Source: Streptomyces sp. CBMA152 (lineage in GTDB: Bacteria > Actinomycetota > Actinomycetes > Streptomycetales > Streptomycetaceae). From it: 64,000 nt of DNA. The stretch spans positions 62,001 to 126,000 of the forward strand of contig NZ_MECJ01000022.1 of NCBI RefSeq assembly GCF_014596475.1. The letters run 5' to 3'. The position numbers were made by a program, and so were the translations under genes. Of the stretch, positions 51,080 through 60,577 are shown one piece after another (within the stretch, counting starts at the first letter, position 1; each line of letters opens with the position of its first letter). Under the pieces are notes generated by a model. The model did no database searches and was not told the DNA's origin. It saw only the letters and a list, made by a program, of their open reading frames with translations.

Positions 51080-52537
51080 TTACTTCTTCTTGTTGGCGCC
51101 GCGCTTCTCGCGCACCCGCACCGAGATGTGGATCGGGGTGCCCTCGAAGCCGAACTCCTCGCGCAGGCGGCGCTCGACGAAGCGGCGGTAGCCGTGCTCC
51201 AGGAAGCCGGAGGCGAAGAGCACGAACCGCGGCGGCTTGGTGCCCGCCTGCGTACCGAACAGGATGCGCGGCTGCTTGCCGCCGCGGATCGGGTGCGGGT
51301 GGGCGGCGACGATCTCACCGAGGAAGGCGTTGAGCCGACCGGTCGGGACGCGCGTCTCCCAGCCCGCCAGCGCGGTCTCGATGGCCGGGACCAGCTTCTC
51401 CATGTGACGGCCGGTCAGCGCCGAGACGTTGACGCGCGGGGCCCAGGCCACCTGCTGCATCTCGGTCTCGATCTCGCGCTCCAGGTAGTAGCGGCGCTCC
51501 TCGTCGAGGTCGTCCCACTTGTTGTACGCGATGACGACGGCACGGCCCGACTCGACGGCCATGGTGATGATGCGCTGGTCCTGGACGCTGATGTTCTCGG
51601 TCGCGTCGATCAGGATGACCGCGACCTCGGCCTTCTCGACGGCGGCGGCCGTGCGCAGCGAGGCGTAGTAGTCGGCGCCCTGCTGGAGGTGGACCCGCTT
51701 GCGGATGCCCGCGGTGTCGATGAACTTCCAGGTCACCCCGCCGAGCTCGATCAGCTCGTCGACCGGGTCGCGGGTGGTGCCGGCCAGCTCGTTGACGACG
51801 ACGCGGTCCTCCTTCGCCACCTTGTTCAGGAGCGAGGACTTGCCGACGTTCGGGCGGCCGATGAGCGCGATGCGGCGGGGGCCGCCGACGGCGGCGGTGC
51901 CGAAGGTCTGCGCGGGCGCCTCGGGCAACGCCTCCAGGACGGCGTCCAGCATGTCGCCGGTGCCGCGGCCGTGCAGCGAGGAGACGGGGTGCGGCATGCC
52001 GAGGCCGAGCGACCACAGCGCGGCGGCGTCCGACTCGCCCGACTGGCCGTCCACCTTGTTGGCGCACAGCACGACGGGCTTGCCGGCCCGGCGCAGCAGC
52101 TTGACGACGGCCTCGTCGGTGTCGGTGGCGCCGACCTTGGCGTCCACGACGAAGACACAGGCGTCGGCGGCCTCGATCGCGTACTCCGCCTGGGCGGCCA
52201 CGGACGCGTCGATGCCGAGCACGTCCTGCTCCCAGCCGCCGGTGTCGACGACCTTGAAGCGGCGGCCGGCCCACTCCGCCTCGTAGGTGACGCGGTCGCG
52301 GGTGACGCCCGGCTTGTCCTCGACGACCGCCTCGCGGCGGCCGATGATGCGGTTCACCAGGGTCGACTTGCCGACGTTCGGGCGGCCGACGACGGCGAGG
52401 ACGGGCAGCGGGCCATGGCCCGCCTCCTCGATCGCGCCCTCGACGTCCTCGATGTCGAAGCCCTCTTCCGCGGCGAGCTCCATGAACTCCGCGTACTCGG
52501 CGTCGCCAAGCGCTCCGTGGTCGTGCTGGTCGTTCAT
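51080..52537 (-). CDS. der: GTPase Der (EngA)
   Basis: 485 residues with two GTPase domains in tandem, each with GRPNVGKS (first at ~51-58, second ~230), and each with its DxxG and NKxD: DTGGWEQ/NKVDG and DTAGIRK/NKWDD. A KH-like domain ends with GFEGTPIHISVR and a Lys-rich tail. Der assembles the 50S ribosomal subunit and is essential in many bacteria. ATG at 52537 is chosen over an upstream in-frame start at 52594. It is the last of a minus-strand group after plsC, with a 71-bp gap. Confidence 0.96.
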   Translation of the reverse strand: MNDQHDHGALGDAEYAEFMELAAEEGFDIEDVEGAIEEAGHGPLPVLAVVGRPNVGKSTLVNRIIGRREAVVEDKPGVTRDRVTYEAEWAGRRFKVVDTGGWEQDVLGIDASVAAQAEYAIEAADACVFVVDAKVGATDTDEAVVKLLRRAGKPVVLCANKVDGQSGESDAAALWSLGLGMPHPVSSLHGRGTGDMLDAVLEALPEAPAQTFGTAAVGGPRRIALIGRPNVGKSSLLNKVAKEDRVVVNELAGTTRDPVDELIELGGVTWKFIDTAGIRKRVHLQQGADYYASLRTAAAVEKAEVAVILIDATENISVQDQRIITMAVESGRAVVIAYNKWDDLDEERRYYLEREIETEMQQVAWAPRVNVSALTGRHMEKLVPAIETALAGWETRVPTGRLNAFLGEIVAAHPHPIRGGKQPRILFGTQAGTKPPRFVLFASGFLEHGYRRFVERRLREEFGFEGTPIHISVRVREKRGANKKK

Positions 52538-52608
52538 GAAGTCCGTTCCTCGTTCTGCGTCATCGATGGACCGGGCGTCCGGTCCACTACTCAAGTCTCA
52601 AGTCTCGC

Positions 52609-53307
52609 TCAGCGCCCGGTGAGGCGCCTGGCGTTTTCCAGGTGGCCGGTGAGCCGTTCCTGGATCCGTACGGTCGCCTCGTCCAGCGCCGTCCGGGTCC
52701 GCCGTCCGCTGCCGTCCCCGGCCTGGAAGGCGTCGCCGAAGACGACGTCGACCCGGCTGCGCAGGGGCGGCAGCGCCTTTATCAGCCGCCCCGGGCGCTC
52801 GGTGCTGCCCAGGACCGCCACGGGGACGATGGGCGCCCCCGACCGTACGGCGAAGTAGGCGAGGCCGGCCCGCAGCGAGGCGAAGTCGCCGTCGCCCCGG
52901 GTGCCCTCGGGGAAGATCCCGAGCACCCCGCCGTTGTCGAGCACGGCCAGCGCGTCGGTGATCGCCGTGCGGTCGGCCGACGAGCGGTCGACCTTCACCT
53001 GGCCGATCCCCTCCAGGAAGGGTCCCAGAGGCCCGACGAAGGCCTCCTTCTTGATCAGGAAGTGGGTGCTGCGCGGGGCGGTGCCCATCACCATCGGGCC
53101 GTCGATGTTGTGCGAGTGGTTGACGGCGAGGATCACCGGGCCGCTCGCCGGAACCCGCCAGGCGCCGAGCACCCGGGGCTTCCACAGCCCGTACATCAGC
53201 CCGACGCCGATCCGGCGCCCGATCTCGGCGCCCCGCTCGGCGACAGGCGGGTGCGGCGCGAAGCGCCTCGATGAGGGGCGGTGGCCGGGTGACGGGAGGG
53301 ATGTCAC
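52609..53307 (-). CDS. plsC: 1-acyl-sn-glycerol-3-phosphate acyltransferase
   Basis: 232 residues of the PlsC family. Acyltransferase motif 1 is VNHSHNIDGP (NHxxxxD), motif III IFPEGTRGDGDFA (FPEGTR), and motif IV region GAPIVPVAVLG. It makes phosphatidic acid at the membrane. GTG start at 53307 overlaps the cmk stop as GTGA, so translation is coupled with cmk; der follows. A ~20-residue polar N-terminal stretch precedes the fold. Confidence 0.92.
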   Translation of the reverse strand: MTSLPSPGHRPSSRRFAPHPPVAERGAEIGRRIGVGLMYGLWKPRVLGAWRVPASGPVILAVNHSHNIDGPMVMGTAPRSTHFLIKKEAFVGPLGPFLEGIGQVKVDRSSADRTAITDALAVLDNGGVLGIFPEGTRGDGDFASLRAGLAYFAVRSGAPIVPVAVLGSTERPGRLIKALPPLRSRVDVVFGDAFQAGDGSGRRTRTALDEATVRIQERLTGHLENARRLTGR

Positions 53308-54011
53308 TTGGCGGCCCGCTTCTCCTCGATGAGGGTGACCACGCACTCGATGACCTGGTCGAGGGTGAGCTCGGTGGTGTCCACCTCGACGGCGTCGTCG
53401 GCCTTGGCCAGCGGGGAGGTCTTACGGCTGGAGTCCGCCGCGTCCCGCTTGATCAGGGCTTCCTTCGTGGTGGCCACGTCGACGCCCTTCAGCTCACCGC
53501 TGCGCCGGGCGGCGCGCGCCTCCGGGGACGCGGTGAGGAACACCTTCAGGTCGGCGTCGGGCAGCACCGTCGTACCGATGTCGCGGCCCTCGACCACGAT
53601 GCCGGTCTCGGCGGCGGCCGCCGTGTCCCGCTGGAGCTGGGTGATGAGCGCCCGCACCTCCGGGACGGCGCTGACCGCGCTGACCTTGGCGGTGACCTCC
53701 TGCGTACGGATCGGACCGGACGCGTCGAGGCCGTCCACCGTGATGGTGGGCGCCGAGGGGTCGGTGCCGGAGACGATGACGGGCTTGGCGGCCGCGGTGG
53801 CGATCGCCGCCGGGTCCTCCGTGTCGACATCGTTGCTCAGCATCCACCAGGTGATCGCCCGGTACTGGGCGCCGGTGTCCAGGTAGCTCAGCCCCAGCTT
53901 GGCGGCGACCGCCCTGGAGGTGCTGGACTTGCCGGTGCCGGAAGGGCCGTCGATGGCGACGATCACAGCTGCCGGAGCGGTCCGGGCGGCGCTTTCCACG
54001 GTGACGGACAC
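53304..54011 (-). CDS. cmk: Cytidylate kinase
   Basis: 235 residues. P-loop IDGPSGTGKSSTS and the LGLSYLDTGAQYRAITWWML segment are typical of CMP kinase; GIVVEGRDIGTTVLPDA carries the second conserved binding motif, and RRSGELKG the LID. It phosphorylates CMP and dCMP. GTG start with AGGAAG upstream. It is 52 bp after tyrA and overlaps plsC by 4 bp. Confidence 0.96.
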   Translation of the reverse strand: MSVTVESAARTAPAAVIVAIDGPSGTGKSSTSRAVAAKLGLSYLDTGAQYRAITWWMLSNDVDTEDPAAIATAAAKPVIVSGTDPSAPTITVDGLDASGPIRTQEVTAKVSAVSAVPEVRALITQLQRDTAAAAETGIVVEGRDIGTTVLPDADLKVFLTASPEARAARRSGELKGVDVATTKEALIKRDAADSSRKTSPLAKADDAVEVDTTELTLDQVIECVVTLIEEKRAAK

Positions 54012-54063
54012 CTTCCTGGTACGGAGACGGGGTGGGCGGGCACACTTCCGCCCCGCACCAAGG

Positions 54064-55182
54064 TTACTGGCTCATACGTGCGGCCCGTTCCGGCGCCTGC
54101 TGCCGGATCGCCCAGCCCCGCTCCCGCAGGGACGCGGTGAGGCCCGGCGCGGCGGCCGGCTCGACCATCAGCTGGACCAGACCGGCCTGCTGGGCGGTGG
54201 CGTGGTCGATCCGCACATCCTCGATGTTGACCCCGGCCCGGCCGGCGTCCGCGAAGATCCGGGCCAGCTCGCCCGGCTGGTCGCTGATGAGCACCGCGAC
54301 GACCTCGTACACCGTGGGGGCCGCGCCGTGCTTGCCGGGCACCCGCTCGCGGCCCGCGTTGCCGCGCCGCAGCACGTCCTCGACATCGGCCGCGCCGCCG
54401 CGCCGCTTCTGCTCGTCGGAGGACTCCAGGGAGCGCAGCGCCCGTACCGTCTCGTCCAGGTCGGCGGCGATGCCGGACAGCACGTCCGCGACCGGGCCCG
54501 GGTTGGCGGAGAGGATCTCCACCCACATCCGGGGGTCGGAGGCGGCGATCCGGGTCACGTCCCGTATGCCCTGGCCGCACAGCCGCACCGCCGTCTCGTC
54601 CGCCTCCGCGAGCCGGGCGGCGACCATGGAAGACACCAGCTGCGGGGTGTGCGAGACGAGCGCGACCGCGCGGTCGTGCGCGTCAGCGTCCATCACCACG
54701 GGCACCGCGCGGCAGAGCGCGACCAGCTCCAGGGCGAGGTTCAGCACCTCGGTGTCGGTGTCCCGGGTCGGGGTGAGCACCCAGGGGCGGCCCTCGAAGA
54801 GGTCGGCGGTGGCGGCCAGCGGCCCCGAGCGCTCCTTGCCGGACATCGGATGCGTACCGATGTACGCGGAGAGGTCGCAGCCCAGTGCCTCCAGCTCGCG
54901 GCGCGGGCCGCCCTTGACGCTGGCGACGTCTATGTACGCCCGGGCCGCGCCCGTACGGATCGCCCCGGCGAGCGTGGCCGCGACATGGGCGGGCGGCACC
55001 GCGACCACCGCCAGGTCCACCTGGCCCTCGGGCGGGTCGTCCGTCCCGGCGCCGAGCGCGGCCGCGGTCCGGGCCTGGGCCGGGTCGTGGTCGACGAGGT
55101 GGACGGTGACCCCGCGCCCGGCGAGGGCGAGCGCGGCGGAGGTACCGATCAGGCCGGTACCGATGACGAGTGCGGTCCTCAC
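54064..55182 (-). CDS. tyrA: Prephenate dehydrogenase with ACT-like C-terminus
   Basis: 372 residues. Rossmann motif ALVIGTGLIGTSAALALAGRG, HPMSGKERSGP (substrate His) and MDADAHDRAVALVSHTPQLVSS (second His) mark the family. A C-terminal extension (VVAVLISDQPGELARIFADAGRAGVNIEDVRI) is an ACT domain. The enzyme makes hydroxyphenylpyruvate for tyrosine, likely Tyr-regulated. GTG start with AAGGACA at a 10-bp distance. It is first of tyrA-cmk-plsC-der. Confidence 0.95.
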   Translation of the reverse strand: MRTALVIGTGLIGTSAALALAGRGVTVHLVDHDPAQARTAAALGAGTDDPPEGQVDLAVVAVPPAHVAATLAGAIRTGAARAYIDVASVKGGPRRELEALGCDLSAYIGTHPMSGKERSGPLAATADLFEGRPWVLTPTRDTDTEVLNLALELVALCRAVPVVMDADAHDRAVALVSHTPQLVSSMVAARLAEADETAVRLCGQGIRDVTRIAASDPRMWVEILSANPGPVADVLSGIAADLDETVRALRSLESSDEQKRRGGAADVEDVLRRGNAGRERVPGKHGAAPTVYEVVAVLISDQPGELARIFADAGRAGVNIEDVRIDHATAQQAGLVQLMVEPAAAPGLTASLRERGWAIRQQAPERAARMSQ

Positions 55183-55327
55183 TGGGCGATGTCCTTGCGA
55201 CGTGCGGCGCCGGGTGGCGTGAACTCCCTGGCCCGGAACTCCGGACCTGAGACCTAAAGCCTAGTCAGCTCCACTGACACCCGGGCACGGCGTCCGCCGT
55301 ACGGACGGCATGGGGTAGAACGAGGGG

Positions 55328-55645
55328 ATGATCTTCCATGTGGTCCCGCTGTCCGACTGGAACGCGGCCGGGACGGCCCCGTACGCCCCATCCTCCCTCG
55401 CGTCCGAGGGCTTCGTGCACTGCTCCGGCGACCGCGCGACCGCGCTGGCGATCGCGGACGCGCACTACGGGGACGAGTCGGCGCCGCTGCTCGTCCTGTC
55501 CATCGACGAGGCCGCGCTGGGCGCCGAGGTCCGCTGGGAGGGCCGGGACGGGGCCTTCCCTCATGTGTACGGCCCGATCGAGCGGGCGGCGGTCACGGGC
55601 GTCGTACAGCTGCACCGGGCCGCGGGGAAGTGGACCACGCCGTAA
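55328..55645 (+). CDS. DUF952 family protein
   Basis: 105 residues. FHVVPLSDWNAAG, GFVHCSGDRATALAIADAHYG and RWEGRDGAFPHVYGPIERAAV are the DUF952 pattern, related to ADP-ribosyltransferase-like folds (a phosphotransferase-like KptA link has been suggested for the fold). No known activity. Starts at an ATG within 60 bp of the tyrA promoter area. The GTG/ATG choice is clear. Confidence 0.85.
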   Translation: MIFHVVPLSDWNAAGTAPYAPSSLASEGFVHCSGDRATALAIADAHYGDESAPLLVLSIDEAALGAEVRWEGRDGAFPHVYGPIERAAVTGVVQLHRAAGKWTTP

Positions 55646-55736
55646 CAGCGGACCGCGCCCTGACGGCTGGGCCATACGGCGTACCGCACGCGCGCGTCGC
55701 CGCCTTCGCGGCGGGGGTGCACCAAGATGGCACCCC

Positions 55737-56150
55737 ATGGAGACGGCAACCACCCGCCGCGCGGTCCTCGCGGCGGCCGCGGGCACGGCCGCGCTGGCGA
55801 GCTGCGGCAAGAGCGACCACACGAGCGGCGGTACGGGCAGTACGCAGCAGGGCGCCGGGGGCGGTGGCGTACTGGCGAAGACGTCCGACATCCCGGTGGG
55901 CGGCGGGAAGGTGTTCGCGGCCGAGAAGGTCGTGGTGACCCAGCCGGAGGCCGGCACCTTCAAGGCGTTCTCGGCGATCTGCACCCACCAGGGCTGCACG
56001 GTCAAGGACGTCTCCAACGGCACGATCAACTGCCCCTGCCACGGCAGCAAGTACCGCGTGGCCGACGCCTCGGTGGCGTCCGGCCCGGCCCCGCGCCCCC
56101 TCGCGCCCGAGCGCATCACGGTCGAAAACCAGTCGATCCGCCTGGCCTGA
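55737..56150 (+). CDS. Rieske (2Fe-2S) lipoprotein
   Basis: 137 residues. Tat-like TTRRAVLAAAAG segment, then LASC lipobox. The Rieske domain has CTHQGC and CPCHGS, the two Cys/His pairs that hold the cluster. It is a stand-alone electron-transfer protein at the membrane exterior. Preceded by a weak site; ATG at 55737. It is followed by a nucleotidyltransferase gene 17 bp downstream. Confidence 0.93.
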   Translation: METATTRRAVLAAAAGTAALASCGKSDHTSGGTGSTQQGAGGGGVLAKTSDIPVGGGKVFAAEKVVVTQPEAGTFKAFSAICTHQGCTVKDVSNGTINCPCHGSKYRVADASVASGPAPRPLAPERITVENQSIRLA

Positions 56151-56167
56151 CCGGCCACAATCGCCGG

Positions 56168-56884
56168 ATGACGCCCGATCTGCCCGACCTGCTCGTCCGC
56201 GACCACACCGTGTACTCCTGCGTGATGGGGTCACGCGCCTTCGGCCTGGCCACGTCCGCCAGCGACACGGACCGCCGGGGCGTCTTCGTGGCCCCCACCG
56301 AGCTGTTCTGGCACTTCGACAAGCCGCCGACGCACGTCGAGGGCCCCGCCGAGGAGCAGTTCAGCTGGGAGCTGGAACGATTCTGCGAACTGGCCCTGCG
56401 CGCCAACCCCAACATCCTGGAGTGCCTGCACTCACCGCTGGTCGAGCAGATCGACGACACCGGGCGGGAACTTCTCACCCTGCGCGAGGCGTTCCTCTCC
56501 CGACGGGCCCACGAGACGTTCACCGGCTACGCGGTGAGCCAGCGCCGGAAGCTGGAGGCGGACGTCCGGGTGCACGGCGCCCCGCGCTGGAAGCACGCCA
56601 TGCACCTCCTGCGCCTGCTGACGAGCTGCCGCGACCTGCTGCGCACCGGGGCCCTCACGATCGACGTCGGCGAGGAGCGCGACCGTCTGCTGGCCGTCAA
56701 GCGCGGCGAAGTGCCGTGGCCGCAGGTCGAGTCCCGGATGACCCGGCTGGCCGAGGAGTGCGAGCGGGCGGCGGGCCGCACTCCCCTGCCGGCCGAGCCG
56801 GACCGCACCCGGGTGGCGGACTTCCTGTTCCGGGTGCGGCGCGAGTCGGCGCTCACGCGTCCCAGAGCGCTCCGAGCGCGATGA
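56168..56884 (+). CDS. Predicted nucleotidyltransferase
   Basis: 238 residues. GSRAFGLATSASDTDRRGVFVAP (GSRxxG and SDxD) is the nucleotidyltransferase/MNT motif, with helical remainder RRAHETFTGYAVSQRRKLEADV. Related proteins modify tRNA or small molecules; some partner with toxins. Its end overlaps the converging ADP-ribosylglycohydrolase by 32 bp. The role is unknown. Confidence 0.8.
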   Translation: MTPDLPDLLVRDHTVYSCVMGSRAFGLATSASDTDRRGVFVAPTELFWHFDKPPTHVEGPAEEQFSWELERFCELALRANPNILECLHSPLVEQIDDTGRELLTLREAFLSRRAHETFTGYAVSQRRKLEADVRVHGAPRWKHAMHLLRLLTSCRDLLRTGALTIDVGEERDRLLAVKRGEVPWPQVESRMTRLAEECERAAGRTPLPAEPDRTRVADFLFRVRRESALTRPRALRAR

Positions 56885-57874
56885 GCTCACCGCGGTACTC
56901 GATCCGTTCCGCCCATTCCTTCGGCCAGGCCGCGACGCCCAGGTGAGCCCCCGCGAACGCGCCCGCGAGGCAGGCGATGGAGTCCGAGTCGCCCCTGGTG
57001 CAGGCGGCCCGGCGCAGGGCCGTCAGCGGCTCCGAGGGGAAGAGCAGGAAGCAGACCAGGGCCGTGGCCAGCGCCTCCTCGGCGACCCAGCCGTCCCCGG
57101 TCTCCAGGCACGGGTCCGTCTCCGGCGACGGGTTGTGCAGCGCCTTGAGGACCCGGTCCAGGGCGTCCAGGCACTCGTCCCAGCCGCGCGCCATGAAGGC
57201 CGCCGGGCTCTCGTCGTGGGCGTGCGTCCACAGGTCGCCCAGCCACCGGTCGTGGTAGCGGGTGCGGTTCTCGTACGCGTACGAGCGCAGCTGGCCGACC
57301 AGGCCCACCGGGTCGGCGCCCTGGGCGAGCAGGAAGACCGCGCGGGCGGTCAGATCGCTCGCCGCCAGCGCCGTCGGGTGGCCGTGGGTGAGCGCCGCCT
57401 GGAGCTGGGCCGCGCCCGCCCGCTGCTCCTCGCTCAGCCCCGGCACCAGACCCACCGGCGCGACCCGCATGTTCGCGCCGCAGCCCTTGGAGCCGACCTG
57501 GCTCGCCTGCTGCCAGGGCCGTTCGCTGTCGAGGAGCCCGCAGGCGACCAGGCAGGTGCGCCCGGGCGCCCGGTTGTTCTCCGGCGAGTGGTACCAGTCC
57601 ACGAACTCCTCGCGCACCGGCCGCTCCAGGCGGCGCGGGCCGAGCAGACCGCGGTCCATGGCGGCCCGTATGCCCCGCCCGACCGCGAGCGTCATCTGGG
57701 TGTCGTCGGTGACGATCGCGGGCTTGGGCAGCCGCATCTCCCGCCACGGCCCGCACTTGGCCAGGATCGCGGGCACGTCGCTGAACTCGGTCGGGAAGCC
57801 CAGGGCGTCCCCGAGCGCGAGTCCGACCAGCGACCCGGTGGCCGCCTGTTTGGCTCGGCTGGTCACTCGACTGT

Positions 57875-57878
<4 letters not shown>
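56853..57878 (-). CDS. ADP-ribosylglycohydrolase family protein
   Basis: 341 residues. VTDDTQMTLAVGRGIRA (DDT) and GDSDSIACLAGAFAGAHLG (GDSDS) are metal-binding motifs of the DraG family. GSKGCGANMRVAPVGLV is also typical. It should remove ADP-ribose from proteins or small molecules, or hydrolyse ADP-ribosyl compounds. It is coupled to the NUDIX regulator by an ATGA overlap (57875-57878), which is the known pairing in NrtR-type operons. Confidence 0.92.
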
Positions 57879-58615
<737 letters not shown>

Positions 58616-58629
58616 CACTCGCCACCTCC

Positions 58630-58664
58630 ATCAGCTTTATAGTCATTCTGACTATAAAGCTGAT
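58630..58664. promoter_or_regulatory. Perfect 35-bp palindrome, NrtR operator candidate
   Basis: ATCAGCTTTATAGTC (58630-58644), a 5-bp centre (ATTCT) and its exact reverse complement (58650-58664). It begins 15 bp upstream of the NUDIX start and is AT-rich in a GC-rich genome. This placement is what an autoregulatory NrtR site should have. Confidence 0.75.
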
Positions 58665-58701
58665 GCGGGGGCGCGCACAACCGGCGCGCGCGGACAGCAC
58701 G

Positions 58702-58734
58702 AAGCCCGGCCCCCATGGATCAGGGACCGGGCTT
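58702..58734. terminator. Hairpin terminator between rluB and NUDIX operator
   Basis: AAGCCCGG and CCGGGCTT with inner CCC/GGG pairs, around a small loop. It is 39 bp downstream of the rluB stop on the minus strand. Confidence 0.65.
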
Positions 58735-58772
58735 GGAGCCTGTCTTCGTCGGACAGCTGCCGACCGGGCGAC

Positions 58773-59930
58773 CTACAGGCCGACCTCGCGCATCAGCATG
58801 CCCACCTCGGTGTTGGTGAGGCGGCGCAGCCAGCCGGACTTCTGGTCGCCGAGCGCGATCGGGCCGAAGGAGACCCGGACCAGCTTCTCCACCGGGAAGC
58901 CCGCCTCGGCCATCATGCGGCGCACGATGTGCTTACGGCCCTCGTGGAGCTCGATCTCGACCAGGTAGTTCTTGCCGGTCTGCTGGACGACCCGGAACGC
59001 GTCCGCACGCGCGTAGCCGTCCTCCAGCTGGATGCCCTCCTTGAGCCGCTTGCCGATCTCGCGCGGCAGCGGACCGGTGATGGCCGCCAGGTAGGTCTTC
59101 TTCACGCCGTACTTGGGGTGGGTCAGACGGTGGGCCAGCTCGCCGTGGTTGGTGAGCAGGATGATGCCCTCGGTCTCGGTGTCGAGACGGCCGACGTGGA
59201 AGAGCCGCGTCTCGCGGTTCGTCACGTAGTCGCCCAGGCACTGGCGGCCGTCCGGGTCCTCCATCGTGGAGACGACACCGGCCGGCTTGTTGAGCGCGAA
59301 GAACAGGTACGACTGGGTGGCGACGGTCAGGCCGTCCACCTTGATCTCGTCGCGCTCCGGGTCGACACGCAGGCCCTGCTCGACCACGATCTCGCCGTTG
59401 ACCTCGACGCGGGACTGCTCGATCAGCTCCTCGCACGCACGCCGCGAGCCCATGCCGGCCCGGGCGAGCACCTTCTGCAGCCGCTCGCCCTCCTGCTCGG
59501 CGCCCGGGAAGGTCTTGGGGGTCTTGATCTCCGGCTTGTCCGCGTACCGGTCGCGGTTGCGCTGCTCGATCTTGGCGTCGAGCTCGCGCGGGCGGGCCTG
59601 GCCCATCCGCTGGCCGTGCGGGCCACGGCGCACCGGGGTGCCGCCCTGCGGCGACTTGGGGCCGCCCTTGGCGCCGCCGCGCGCGGACGCGCCGCGACCG
59701 CTGCGCGGGGCGTCCGAGGAGCCGCCCACGTCGTACGTGCGCTCCTCGGGGCGGAGCGGGCGCTGCTTGCCGCTGCCGCTCTGGCGCGGGCCACCGCCCT
59801 GGCGCTGGCCGTCCCGGCCACCACCGGAGCCGCCCCGGCCGCCGCCACCGCCGCTGCTGCCGCGGCCGCCGCTGTTGCCACCACGGCTCCCGCCGTTGTT
59901 TCCGCTGCTGTTCCTGCCGCTGCTTCGCAT
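58773..59930 (-). CDS. rluB: 23S rRNA pseudouridine synthase, RluB type
   Basis: 385 residues. A Gly/Arg/Ser-rich disordered N-terminus of ~130 residues (repeats such as GGGGRGGSGG) is followed by an S4-like domain (RLQKVLARAGMGSRRACEELIEQSRVEVNG) and the synthase core, whose Asp is in HVGRLDTETEGIILLTNHGELAHRL. It modifies U2605-like positions of 23S rRNA. ATG at 59930 overlaps the scpB TGA by 1 bp. The RNA-binding N-terminal tail is unusually long. Confidence 0.92.
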   Translation of the reverse strand: MRSSGRNSSGNNGGSRGGNSGGRGSSGGGGGRGGSGGGRDGQRQGGGPRQSGSGKQRPLRPEERTYDVGGSSDAPRSGRGASARGGAKGGPKSPQGGTPVRRGPHGQRMGQARPRELDAKIEQRNRDRYADKPEIKTPKTFPGAEQEGERLQKVLARAGMGSRRACEELIEQSRVEVNGEIVVEQGLRVDPERDEIKVDGLTVATQSYLFFALNKPAGVVSTMEDPDGRQCLGDYVTNRETRLFHVGRLDTETEGIILLTNHGELAHRLTHPKYGVKKTYLAAITGPLPREIGKRLKEGIQLEDGYARADAFRVVQQTGKNYLVEIELHEGRKHIVRRMMAEAGFPVEKLVRVSFGPIALGDQKSGWLRRLTNTEVGMLMREVGL

Positions 59931-60577
59931 CAAATTTCCGTCTTGTCGTCTACGTGGGTTTCCGGGGCGTCCAGCGCGTCCGGATCGAACGACGGCACAC
60001 CTTCCAGCGTCTCGGCCTCGATCGCGTCCGCCTCGGGGAGGAAGGGCGCGAGCTCCGGGAGCTCGTCCAGGCCGCGCAGGCCCATCCGCTCCAGAAAGTA
60101 GTTCGTCGTCCTGTACAGGATCGCACCTGTTTCGGGTTCCGTCCCCGCCTCGTCCACCAGACCCCGCTGGAGGAGGGTCCGCATGACGCCGTCGCAGTTG
60201 ACCCCACGTACGGCCGAGACCCGCGAACGGCTCACCGGCTGGCGGTACGCGACGACCGCCAGGGTCTCCAGGGCCGCCTGGGTGAGCCGCGCCTGCTGGC
60301 CGTCCAGGACGAACCCCTCGACGGCCTCCGCGTACTCCGCGCGGCTGTAGAACCGCCAGCCGCCCGCCACGAGCCGCAGCTCGAAGCCGCGCCCCTGGAC
60401 GGTGTACTCGTCCGCCAGCTCCCGCAGCGCGTCCGCCACGGCCCGCCGGGGCCGGTCGAGGACCTTCGCCAGGTGCTCCTCGGTGGCGGGCTCGTCGACG
60501 ACCATCAGGACGGCTTCGAGGGCGGGCTTGAGCGCGACCTGCTCCGCTGAGCCGTCCTCTTCCGGTTCGCCGTTCAC
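59930..60577 (-). CDS. scpB: Segregation and condensation protein ScpB
   Basis: 215 residues. PALEAVLMVVDEPATEEHLAKVL and LRLVAGGWRFYSR are typical; two winged helices are evident (ARLTQAALETLAVVAYRQPVSRSRVSAVRGVNCDGVMRTLLQRGLV). ScpB binds ScpA and SMC to condense and segregate chromosomes. The GTG start at 60577 overlaps the scpA stop as GTGA. Confidence 0.96.
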   Translation of the reverse strand: MNGEPEEDGSAEQVALKPALEAVLMVVDEPATEEHLAKVLDRPRRAVADALRELADEYTVQGRGFELRLVAGGWRFYSRAEYAEAVEGFVLDGQQARLTQAALETLAVVAYRQPVSRSRVSAVRGVNCDGVMRTLLQRGLVDEAGTEPETGAILYRTTNYFLERMGLRGLDELPELAPFLPEADAIEAETLEGVPSFDPDALDAPETHVDDKTEI

